This document shows positions 37,572 to 48,299 of a stretch of 64,000 bases of DNA, one piece after another (the stretch's first letter is position 1; each line of letters starts with the position of its first letter). Made by a program: the position numbers and the translations under genes. This DNA is from Datnioides undecimradiatus. Taxonomy: Eukaryota > Chordata > Actinopteri > Lobotiformes > Datnioididae. The notes beneath the pieces are model-generated. The model was given only the letters and a program-made list of their open reading frames with translations, did not search any database and was not told the DNA's origin. The DNA lies in contig WARS01000029.1 of the NCBI GenBank assembly GCA_008933995.1, positions 20,801,511-20,865,510 on the forward strand, in the 5' to 3' direction.

Positions 37572-39388
37572 TCAACCGAAGAGTCCCGTCTTCTTTGCTG
37601 TTAAAGAGGAACAAACGCAGTTATTCTCCATACTCTTAGTCTGAATTCGTCCACCTGCTGAGATTGTTTCCTCACGTTTTTCAGTAACTGTGTACATCGC
37701 CTCCATGCCTGCTTTAATGTGGTCAGTGACGTGACAGTGGAGCAGCCAGGTACCAGGGTACTGTGGACGCATCTTTACTGTCTGAGCAGAGAGAAGATGA
37801 GAGATGCAACATAAGTCACCGGTGTCATTTTAATTGATGTTTGACAGCACTGTAATGATGCAAAACCCTCATTTTGTTTGATTCAACTTACTGTGTTTCA
37901 TGCTAAAGCTTCTTTACGGGACATTCAGTGTCACTATATATTGCACTGGAGCACCGGCGTCTCAGATCAAAACAAATATGCAGCATTTGAGCACGCTGCT
38001 CACGAAAACTTAGATCAAACCAGCGCGTAGGTAAGCTTTTCTGAAGATGGTAGGACTGACAGAGGGACACTTCACATGTACAGCACCTCATAATTTGAGC
38101 TCAGTTGCCAGAAGTTTTGCGTTCTCAAATGATAAAGATAATTCAAAGTTCACCTGTATTCACCACTTGGATTGTTTGCATTGACTTTGTATCTTGCTTA
38201 TCGTTCCTGGCCTGTTTTGCAGATTTATTCTGACCCGTTAAAGAAAATATATCTTCTATGCAATTACTTATCAACAATAAAGGTTTTGCAATTCATCCCG
38301 AGGAGTTAACTATTCACTGATCTTTAAAATGCAACATGCAGCATCTTTCTCAACTGAAGCAAAGTCTGGATGCTTTGAGGTTTTACCTGGAAGGTGGCTG
38401 GAAACAGCTCATATACGTCAGAGCGATGAGGGCCTCCACCCAGCTGGACAGAGGGCAGAGTTAGTGTTTGTGTGTACCAGTAAACGCTGTGATTGTGTGG
38501 GACTGTGTGGGTTTGGCGCACTTGTATCTGTTTTCTATACCTTATATTCCACACTGTGTCCGTGCCAGTGCACAGTGTGTATGTCCACCTCGTTGCCCAT
38601 CCCCATCAGGTACCAGTACACCTTATCACCCACCTCCATGTTTAAACCATTTAGATTTGCATACAGGTAACCATTAATGGCTGCAAAGCACACAGACACA
38701 CTTATCGGAAAAGACATTTCTTAAGCTGAAACAACAATCTGCCAAAATGCCACAGGTGAATTTTACGTGCATCTTCATCTCACCGTGCATCTTGTTGCTC
38801 TCTATAAACGTCTCATCATCCTTCAAGTTTGCACGAGGGTTCCTGATGTGCGTCCTGATGTTTTCATCCAGATACCTGGAACAATAATAGTATTAATTTG
38901 CAAATACTACCAAAGCAATAAATGCACAGCAGCCCTTCTGAAACCTGGCATAACTCAAAAATGATATAAACACCGAACACGATACCGTACAGTGTAAGGA
39001 CAAACAAAGAGAGGTCAGTGGACTGATTTGTCTTCACTTACCAGCTCTCGTTCTCATCAAAAACCATGAAAAGCAGCGCAAACTCTTCGACTTCCTTCTT
39101 CAGGCCAAAACTCCTGGAAGCAGTTAATAAGACTCTGCATTAGCACTGTAGCATTTAGCGTATTTATTGCTGTGTGAGGCAATACAGAAACACATTAGAG
39201 ATCATCTAAAGCACACAGTATACGTACAGCATGAAATTAACAAGTATTAACTGGTTTGGATAGTTTGAGTGCACAGATGTAGAAACACTCACCTGGCCCA
39301 GCTACGCCGACAGATCACCAACGGACCAATCAGACCGCTGTACAGGTCCTGACAGACAGGGAGAAAACGTAAGTGTGAGAATTCATGC

Positions 39389-39420
<32 letters not shown>

Positions 39421-42400
39421 ACTATTAGCGCACCTTGGTAACATCAACAGCAGAGTAGTACGCTGACACAGAGCACTCCTCCTGCTCTGTGGTTGGTCCT
39501 GTGTTCTTTGTAACGTACCAGGTGTAGGTGTGAGTCTCACCTGGGGAAAGAGATTTAACACACGTCATATTGCAAGGTTTTGAATCCCACAGTATAAAAA
39601 GTGTTAGCTGGTAGCTGTTAGCTGGTATTTTGTACCTGGTTTAGTTTGGTAAACCTCAGGGGACTCTGTCTTGACTCCGTGAGCATGGATAGAATAAGGC
39701 CTGGACGCCATGTTTTTGAAAACCACCAACACCTTGTCTCCTACATTAGCGTGGATCATTGGACCTGGGCAAAGGAAAGTTTTATTTGTAGTTTGTCTTT
39801 TTCTCTTTACAATCAAAGTTTGATCACTTCTGCTGCCCTGAGAGGTTTACCTATAATGCCGAGGTGTTCCATGTCAGCTTCTCTCTCCACCTGTTTTGTG
39901 AACTTATCATTGGTGAACTGGCGGTAGACCACTTTCTTGTAACGGGAGCCGATAAACCCACCCCGCTTGTCCAGGAAGACAGTAGCAGGACTGCAGAAGG
40001 ACATATTGAGGACATATGACTTATTTTCCTGAACAACAAAACAAAAACAGAGATATCCTTCTATAACTTTAGAGATCAACATCTAAACAAAAACAGCAAA
40101 GTGTCAAGAAACTGGTAGATTAGCTCACTCTTACTCTAGTGTTTATGTGCAGGTGGTGCTATCGGTGTTCATGCTGTACATGTGCACTTGGTGCTGTGCA
40201 TGTCTGGATGTTTAGGTGGTGCTGTACGTGTGCAGGTAGTACTGTGCATGTGAAGCTGGCGCTGTGCATGCTTAGGTGGTGCTGTATGTGCACAGTTGGT
40301 GCTGTGCGTGTGTAGGTGGTGCTGTAAGTGGTGCTGTGCATGTTTAGGTGCTGCTGTACTTCTCCTGATTGTGGAACATCTCAGCCTCCCAGGTGCGGTT
40401 TGGAGAATAGTCCCAGTCCATTTCCATGGCAGCGATGTAGAAGGTTTTGGAATGCAACATGATCTCAGACTGCCTGCTAAAGAAGCTGCACCTCTCGACC
40501 GTATAGTTTGCTCTCATCCCACCAAGATAATGGTTCACTGTAGGTGACACCACTTCAAACTGACCTGAAACACACAAACATTATATGTGCAGAAACATAC
40601 AACATACAAGTTTAAGAAACATAGTGGAAAAGCAAGTTGGTTTGCCTGAAGATGGTGTCTTTCTTCTTCCCAGCAACTTTTCTTATTATAAACTCAACAG
40701 TGATTTAAAGACGGGTATCAAATCATGTACCATGAACATGAACCAATAACTTGTGTGAAGGTTAGAGGCTGTAGAGCACTGCGCTGAGCTAATAAGCTAA
40801 TGTTGTCAAGCTAGCATGCTCATAATGACGATGCTAACGTGCAGATGTTTATCTGGTATAATGCTAAATATAGCATTGAACGTGTAACAGCTGAGGCTGA
40901 TACATAATTAGATAATTAGATCTGCAGGTATTTTATCATTTTGTACAAATTTAGCTTTTTAACTTGACGATGGCGCTAGATGCAAAACAACAGGCGCCCC
41001 AATGAGACTGCAGTTTTTCCTGAGAGCGTCAGTGAAGAATATGAAACTTCGTCTGATATTTATGGAGATATTTCACTCTGGAGCAACATGTTGGATGGAT
41101 GGAGACACAGCACCATTCAAATCTACTTCTATATTGTGAATTTCATTGTTCAGCTTTCATAACTGTCACGACTCTTCTGTAATTTACAGAAATGTTGTTG
41201 CGGGTGGGTGTGCAATCTCTCCTTTAGACGTTGCAAGCAAAAACACTTTACAAGCGCTCTCACGTCTTCAGGTGACATTTTGAATATTTGGTTTTATTTG
41301 GTTGGGAAATGTTTCTATTAAAGTAACAGTGAAGGTTGAGGTCGTAACGGTCAAGGTTGCAGACAGTTACTCAGAAATTCACTGTGTCTGCAAGAATAAA
41401 GGCAAGGAGGAGGTCGCCACCCCACCGTTACTGGTGTTGTTAAAGTCATCCTCTCTCTCTTTATACTCATTTGTAAGTGACAGTGTACAAAAACATCAAC
41501 ACATACGATAAAGAGAAGAGACTCTATCAGAGAATTGTACAAAATGGACGGTGCACCATGAAAACCTCAGTGACAACAATGGAAAAGAGACTTTGCTTTA
41601 CAAAGTCTGATGTAAACTTAAAATATGAGAATGTAACAAACAAACCAAACTAAACTGTTCTTGGATGTGTTTAATGGATTTAAATGGATTGCTCTGCCTG
41701 TACTTTCAGTAGCAGTCTGAGGCTGTTTAAGGGGCAGGGTTCAAAAAAAAGATAGGGGCGCCAGCTGTAAGTGGCGCAGGCGCATCTTAAAGGCCACTTT
41801 ATTATGTTTTATCTACCAAAGAGGCATTCGAGAGGGCATTTTGGCTGTGTTTTAGTCAATAGACTTCAAATAAAATGCTGAAATTAGTTTTCCTGAAGCA
41901 TAGTTTTGGTCTCAAACTGTGGCTGGCGCCCCACGTTGCCGTCTTGGCAGTGCCTGACTTCCAGCTGATCCCAAAATGGCCCAAAAGAAGTGGAGCTAAG
42001 GTGGTCGAACACGCGTAAAGCTAGAGACCTGTTAAAGCACCCACCTGGTACACAATGTGGTTCACAGCCTTAATTATGCATCAGTTTATACCTTAAATAT
42101 AATTTCAGAGGTTAAGTTGGATGAAACACCTCATACAGTTGTCATGAATTGTAAAAGTTAGTTACTTCTGCTGTAAAGTTGAGCATTTTAACGTGGGGGT
42201 TTATGGGGACGGACCCAGTTTTGGAGCCAGGCTCAAGTGGCCAGCTGAGGAAATTCAGTTTTTGGCTTGTTTGGTATTTTCAAACACGGAGACAACAACA
42301 ACGTTTCTGGGTCGTGGCGAAGTCTACTGTAGAGGTGAGGTGGTGTGAGACTCATACCCATGCTGTCTGGCTCCATGGTGACAGTGTGTGAGATGTGAGG

Positions 42401-44015
42401 GAAGACGCTGATGGAGTCTCGTCTGTTCTGGCGGTAGAGGAAGCGGTTTCCTTGGAAGTAAAGGCTGTTGATGTCCCCCTCTGAGCCCAGTCCTGACAGG
42501 TGCCACGTTACTTTGTCCCCCTTGCACATGGTCAGGCCTGGGAGGTTCCTATACACAAACCCATTGATGGCTAAAAGAGAGACACAGACACAAATAACAG
42601 GCATGTTTCCACTTCAACTGTGCCTCGTCCTCATCACTGTGTGAATACGCGTCCTCTGCGCACCGTGCATCTTGTTGCTTTCCTCAAAGCCCTCATCCTC
42701 CTTGTTGACAGTGCTTGGAGCAGTGGTGAAGGTCCTGATGTTGTCGTCCAGGTACCAGCTCAGGTTCTCATCAAAGACTGTCGCCAAGAGGTGGAACTCT
42801 TTATTATAGTTTTTCTACATTAGGAGAAGAGACGCAGAAGAAGAGGAAGGCTGGTTTTTACTAAATACATTTTGCTGTTGATGCTAAAGTTTAGTGTCCG
42901 ACGCTCTCGCCTCACCTGCGCTCCTTTCTTCAGAGAACCAGGGCGACAGATGAGGAGCGGTCCGACCAGCCCAGAGTTGGTGTCTTTAACGGGGTCCACT
43001 CCAGAGTAGTACAGATAGGTGAGGCAGTCGGCCTCCCCCTGAACCGGACCGGCACCCACAGGCACAGTCCACTCATAGGCGTGCACAGTCCCAGGTCTGA
43101 CCAGAGCCGCTGGGGGAGGGGTCACCACTCCTGAATAAATCCATTTATATAAAGAAAGAGAGTTATTGCAATTGAAGAGATTTAGGTCATTTAGACTGTT
43201 GCTGTATTTAGATTTAACTCACTGGGCTCCTTCTTTAGCTCACGCAGTTTCTTTGCTGTGTAGGTCTCTGAGGGGAGGAGGGAGGCATGTCAGAGGAGAG
43301 ATGGAGACAATCAAACATGACGTTTAATCTAGTTCACTGAAAACAGTCTTTAATGTTGCTGTGTCAACCTTCCAGCTCATTGTGGTAGAGCGTCCCGTCC
43401 TGCTCGATGCTGTACTGAACGCCGTGCGGCTGTATGCTGTAGGGCCGGCTGGCTTTGTTCTTGAACACCACCCTGATAGTGTCCTTCTCCTCAGCTCGCA
43501 GCACAGGACCTGCAGACACGGGTGGACACCAAACGCACATTGGCATTGGCTCAGAGCCGTCGGGTTTAATTTGAACACTCTCGCTTCTCAAATGTGGGAA
43601 ACTGCTGCTTTTCTTCGTTTTATGTCACTGTAATCTGGATGTTTTTGTCTTGGAGAGAGTTGGTTCCAATAAAAAACAACTTGTGATGTGCATTTACGTT
43701 CTTTAAAAGGGGAAAATACATTTTACTTCACTACAAGGAGCAGCTGAGCCACTGATATTTCAGTTTGTCAGCTGGCAGCAAATTAATTGGAAACTACTTA
43801 CTTTAGAGATTTTGAATTTTCTCTTATTGATCGGAAAAAAGAAACTTATAATTATTAACAGTTAAGCCTGGTTTACCCAGAATTCCAAGGTGCTGCTCCT
43901 CTGGGGTGCGCAGCATCTTTGTTGTGAAGGTCTGGTCGGTGTACTCCACGTAGCGAACCTTCTTATAGCGGCTCCCAATGCGGTTTTGACCTTTGGTTAC
44001 ATACTTGTCTGCTTC

Positions 44016-44050
<35 letters not shown>

Positions 44051-47000
44051 TAATGAGAAAATGTCTCAAACATCAAGACCCACCAGCAGCACCGTTTCTG
44101 TGAAAGTGTGTGCGCGCGTGTGTGTGTGACCAACCCATCAGTAGGCGTCACAGGAGCGTAGTCCCAGGTATCTTCTTCAGCAGCAATGAAGAACTGTCTC
44201 ATCTCACCGTGGGGTCGAGGCTTATGGACGTTGGGGAAACACTTCTTGATCTCAAATATAGCCTGCATCCCAGCTGGACCGAAACACAAGACAAGAGCAG
44301 GACGGGCTTCAATGAAACGTGTGTTCAGTCGAGTGACAAACCATCTTATAAAGTCTCTGAGAGCTGCCTGATATGAAGAGCGGAGGGTGTGAAGCTCACC
44401 CGTCCAGTGGTCGTTGACAGTGCACGTCAGCAGCCAGTTTCCGGGGTTGTCAGCCACCATCTCGGCTGTGGAGGTGGAGGCGGGGAAAAGACTGATTGTG
44501 TCGGTGTGGTGGTTCTGAGTGGTCAGGATCTGGCCATGGAAGTGAACCGAATGCATGTCCACCTGTCGTAGATAAATGACATGTAAACTGAGCTAATTAT
44601 TATCATTATTTATTTCCAGTTAACAAAAATGTAAATCATATTGAGTGTGTAATTTTTACTTAGTAACTTAAAATTTAATTAAACCTTCCTGTGTTTCGCT
44701 TTACAAGCTTTAAGTGTTTTGTTATAATAAATATGAGACTAGATTAAAATTGTACTTTTAGCATTTTTCATTTGAGCAAATTCATTTTTCCAGCAATTGT
44801 CAACATATAGATAATTGTGGAGGATGAAGAAGTGTCAGCTCTGTTAAATTAGAATTTAAATTAGAAAATAACTTGCATCCATAAAAAGTATTAAATGTGT
44901 AAAAAGCACTTTATTTAACTGTTTAAGTTACACAACAGCATCAAATGTCAGACCTATATTTATAGGTAATGTAGTTCTAATGTCAATATCTAGGCCTATG
45001 CAGACTGATAACACAAAGTATACTAGTACTCTTCCTCTGCACTTAAAAGGATATTAATACTAATTTTCTAAGGATTTAGGGTTAGTGGTCTATTTTGAAT
45101 ATTGGTTAATTACGTTTTTAACTTAGATTGCTGCACGTGAAAACCATTTTTTCTAAAATATACATAAGCTGAATCAACTTCTCATATAATTGTTACCTCA
45201 TTGCCCAGGGCAATCAAATGCCAGTGGATCTTGTTGCCTTGGCACATGCTCAGTCCACGCAGGTTCCCGTACAGGAGGCCGTTTATACCTGCAATCCACA
45301 CTCAGAGTTAGTGGTATTTGTATGCACAGGTGTGTGTACGGCACGTGTGGACGTGGACGATCCCCTCCTCACCGTGCATTTTGTTGCTCTCGATGAAATC
45401 CTCGTCCTCCTTCAGGTCTCTGGCGGGATTGGTGATGTGCGTCCTGATGTTTTCATCCAGGTACCAGCTGAAGTTCTCGTCTGACACCATGAAGAGCAGC
45501 GCGTACAGGTAGTCTACCAACCGGTCTCCATGCACGTCCAGAGTTCCTGCAGAGCGGAGGACATGTAAGGTTGATGCGCATTGATGTTCTCATGGCTTTT
45601 TACCATCATTAATAAGACTGAATGGCATCAGACTCTTTCATACAAAGATGGAAGAGTTTTCATTATTTTACATAAAAGATTTCTGTTTGAACGGTTTTGA
45701 AAATCAGTATTTGGCAATATTTTAATTGGGATCTGATGTCAGTACTGTTGCTTGGTTACTGTCAATCAAATCTATTAAATCCAGTCCTGATAAAACATAT
45801 AAACTGTGTTTGTATAATTAACTCTGAATATAAATAGCTAAACATATTGTTTTAATATTTTAATCACTGCTCATTTAGTAAAGAAGTAATTTGATTTATC
45901 AACAACTAATAAAACTAATAAACATTTAGCTAAATTCAGATCAAATCTGAGACAAAGCTGCAGAGGAGGCATTTAGAAATATCTGTAACTCAGTAAAAAT
46001 GGGAATACTGCAATGTGGAAATACACCATTACAAGTAAAAGTGCTGCATTCAACATGCACTTGCAGTACAGCTACTTAGTATGCAGCATTACGGCATTCA
46101 TCACTGTTAATATTGTATATTATATAATTTAAACATATACTTTAACATGTAAGCAACATTTTAATGTCGTTGCAGTCAAAGTGATGCTAATATTTACAAC
46201 TTTTACTACATTATATTTTCTAAGACGTGTTTTAAATATATAAAACCTTTCAACTTTGAAATGTAGAGGAATTGTGTTTGTGCACTTAGCTGCACCACAG
46301 GATGATGTATCAGAGGCTTCAGTACCTCTCTTACAGATGATGAGGGGTCCTAGCAGTCCTGAGTTGATGTCTTTGGGTGTGTTGACGTGGGAGTGGTAGA
46401 ACCTGGTCAAGCAGTTGCTGTCCTCCGCTGTCGGGCTGTGGTTGTCTGAGAGGGTCCACATGTACGTCACTGTGCTACCAGGAGCCACTGAGTCGTCCCG
46501 CTTCAGCTCTGGGCCAGTGCCGTCTGGGTACCAGGCTCCTGAAGAGACACACACAAGCACACAAGCAGTCACACACCTGTGGTTTAAGTCGTGCACTGAT
46601 TGGTGCACCACGTCGTTGATTCCTCACCCTCGTTGCCTTTGCTGTAGTTAAGCCCGTGTGGGTGGATGCTGAAACGCCTGGTTGCTGCGTTCTTCAGGTG
46701 GACGATCAGTGTGTCTCCCTGCTCGGCCATCAGCAGGGGTCCCAGGTAGCCCAGCCAGTCTGACTTGGTCACCTCTGTCCTGTAGGTGGCGTCGCTGTAC
46801 TGCTTATACACGGCCTTCTTGTAGACGGGGCCGATCCGCTGGGGGCCTTTCTTTAAAAACACAGAGGCTTCTCTACGCAGAGAGGAAATAACATGTGTGT
46901 CACTGTTTTATTTTAAAAACCTGTCATTATCTTCAGTTGCTTAAAAAAATACAGTAATTATATTGTAAATGCTTAAAATATATGCTGATTTGGTCTTTTC

Positions 47001-48124
47001 ACTGCAGATGTTTTGTCTTGTGATGGCAGGAAAATGACAGGTGAAGCTTGTAACGTGGCTCCATTTGCATTCAAGTGCCCCCATAAGCTATTCTGTTGGA
47101 GCCAGTAAACACAATCCCAGCACACTTGAACTTTAACATGCTAAATGTAAAATCGGCCTGAAACCAAAACCCTGAAACCGAAGGAGGCAGATGCAATGGA
47201 TCACAATATGTGTCCTTTAGTTGAGGTTATTTACATTAATGTAGTAATTTTATGTGTTGTGTGTGTGTGCAGGTGTAACGTGTGTGTAACCAAGCATGTG
47301 CCCACCAAGGTCTCTGCATTTGCTGCACATGTGTAAAGGAATGAAAAGGCCTGTATTCTCCTGTTTTCTCTGCCTTCTTTTTGTTTTAAACCAAGCTGAC
47401 CATGGTGCTTTTACAGACAGGCCTTGTACTAATAGTAAAAAAAAAAAAAACATTTTAAAAAATCAAATGAATCATTAATAATTGATTTAAATAGACAAAT
47501 GTGCATCTCTACATTTGAAGGATCAGTGTTTCTTTTCTGTATGTTAAGAACTACATAAACCATTTTAAAACCCCTTTGAATTAGCTGAGGCCTTAAATGG
47601 CACACTGAAAATAACCTTTCTCACATATCTTTGAGGACCACGTACCATATAGACGTATCTTACACGTCTTTTGTGTTGACAATATAGGTGATGATTAAAA
47701 AACAACTCTTAATAAGGGATTTAAACAATATAATAGTTAAAATACTTAGGAATTTAGGCAGCCTGGGGCAAAAAATGCATGCTTTTAATTGAAATCAATG
47801 GCTCTTACAGCATTTTCAATGACACTGATTAAGACAGCATGGAGGCAGGTGCAGGACCTCTTTCCTCGGCACTAATGCTCCTGACTTTTGGATGAGCTCC
47901 AGCAGTGTGGGGGCTCACTGCTCTAACATAATCAGGACAATGTACAGCGCCTGTACTTACTCATCTTCCTGCAATGAGCGGTTATGAATGATGTTCATCC
48001 CACTCGGGGCGTAGTTCCAAGACACCTCCTCGATCTTGATGAAGTACTCTCTCCTCATCTCAGACGCACATACTGCTGCGCAACACAGCAGCAACGCTCC
48101 TCTCAGCCCCAACCACCGATTCAT
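37572..48124 (-). CDS. cp: Ceruloplasmin (secreted multicopper ferroxidase), complete, 23 coding exons
   Basis: Exons in transcription order, all with GT-AG borders and consistent phase: 47961-48124, 46628-46872, 46326-46538, 45373-45546, 45197-45288, 44400-44562, 44135-44273, 43877-44016, 43369-43509, 43223-43267, 42916-43130, 42664-42814, 42358-42570, 40360-40564, 39851-39990, 39636-39764, 39434-39540, 39293-39348, 39042-39113, 38784-38875, 38541-38680, 38387-38443, 37572-37781. They total 3,303 nt, about 1,100 residues (human about 1,065). The start is the only ATG before a signal peptide ([20 protein letters not shown]). Six cupredoxin domains alternate: [18 protein letters not shown] starts, GLIGPLVIC ends, and [14 protein letters not shown] then ESNKMH.ING linkers. 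Trinuclear-site ligands are visible in domain 1 (HPHG at 124-127, YHSH) and domain 6 (HTVHWHGH at 1000-1007, [12 protein letters not shown] at 1046-1057). The ferroxidase ESNKMH motif ends at His965. There is no C-terminal membrane segment, which argues against hephaestin. The domain-4 type-1 copper site has lost His (Asn662) and Cys (Ser705), while domain 2 keeps His300, Cys343, His348 and Met353. Its neighbour is a TM4SF gene, as beside mammalian CP. The role is Fe(II) oxidation and copper carriage in plasma. Confidence 0.95.
39391..39417. repeat. (TG)n microsatellite in cp intron 17
   Basis: An uninterrupted run of about 13 TG units lies between cp exons 17 and 18. Confidence 0.9.
40140..40357. 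repeat. Intronic minisatellite next to the cp exon-14 donor (unit about 20-30 bp, GGTGCTGTGCATGTGTAG-like)
   Basis: About nine diverged copies of a ggtgctgt(g/a)c(a/g)tgt unit run through cp intron 14 right up to the exon-14 boundary. The 5' splice site itself (coding strand gtacagcagcacc) looks like one of the repeat units. Confidence 0.8.
40775..40990. repeat. Degenerate copy of a common teleost repeat in cp intron 13 (GCTAACATGCTGATGTTTAGC family)
   Basis: The ordered motifs aatgacgatgctaacgtgca, ggtataatg, acagctgaggctgat, ctgcaggtatttt and gatggcgctagatg follow the layout of a high-copy teleost interspersed repeat I recall. It is diverged, with boundaries approximate. The class is unknown to me. 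Confidence 0.5.
41755..41942. repeat. Candidate small element bounded by an 11-bp inverted repeat, cp intron 13
   Basis: ggggcgccagc at 41755-41765 recurs inverted at 41932-41942, 188 bp overall. I see no convincing target-site duplication. It may be a small foldback/MITE or coincidence in a GC-rich motif. Confidence 0.3.
44020..44049. repeat. (CA)15 microsatellite forming the cp exon-8 acceptor region
   Basis: On the coding strand this is (TG)15 ending in tgtgcag directly before exon 8 (44016 downward). It occupies the place normally held by the polypyrimidine tract. The host intron is only 118 bp long. Confidence 0.9.
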
Positions 48125-48283
48125 TTTGAATGTGTAGCGCTGACGCTTCAAGTAAATCCACGGTAAAACTGCCAAAGAGGAAGAAGAGTCTTTCCACAGA
48201 TTCCAGCAAAAGATGATGGTGGAGACAGACGGTGCAGACTGGCAAAGACTCAGTCCGTCTGTCTGAGAGGCCCCATGTGTGTC

Positions 48284-48289
48284 TTTATA
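48284..48289 (-). promoter_or_regulatory. cp: TATA box of cp
   Basis: The coding strand reads gagTATAAAGaca, 160 bases upstream of the cp ATG. With usual spacing the transcript would start near 48250-48260, giving a 5' UTR of about 130 nt without an intron. A tcaatcatctgattga segment just upstream carries inverted CAAT-like motifs. The position and perfect TATAAA make it plausible, and liver-type TATA promoters fit a plasma protein gene. Confidence 0.6.
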
Positions 48290-48299
48290 CTCAATCAGA

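Noticed and set aside
37572..48124. Hephaestin or hephaestin-like 1 as the identity of the multicopper oxidase
   Set aside because: There is no C-terminal transmembrane segment, and the gene adjoins a TM4SF gene as CP does.
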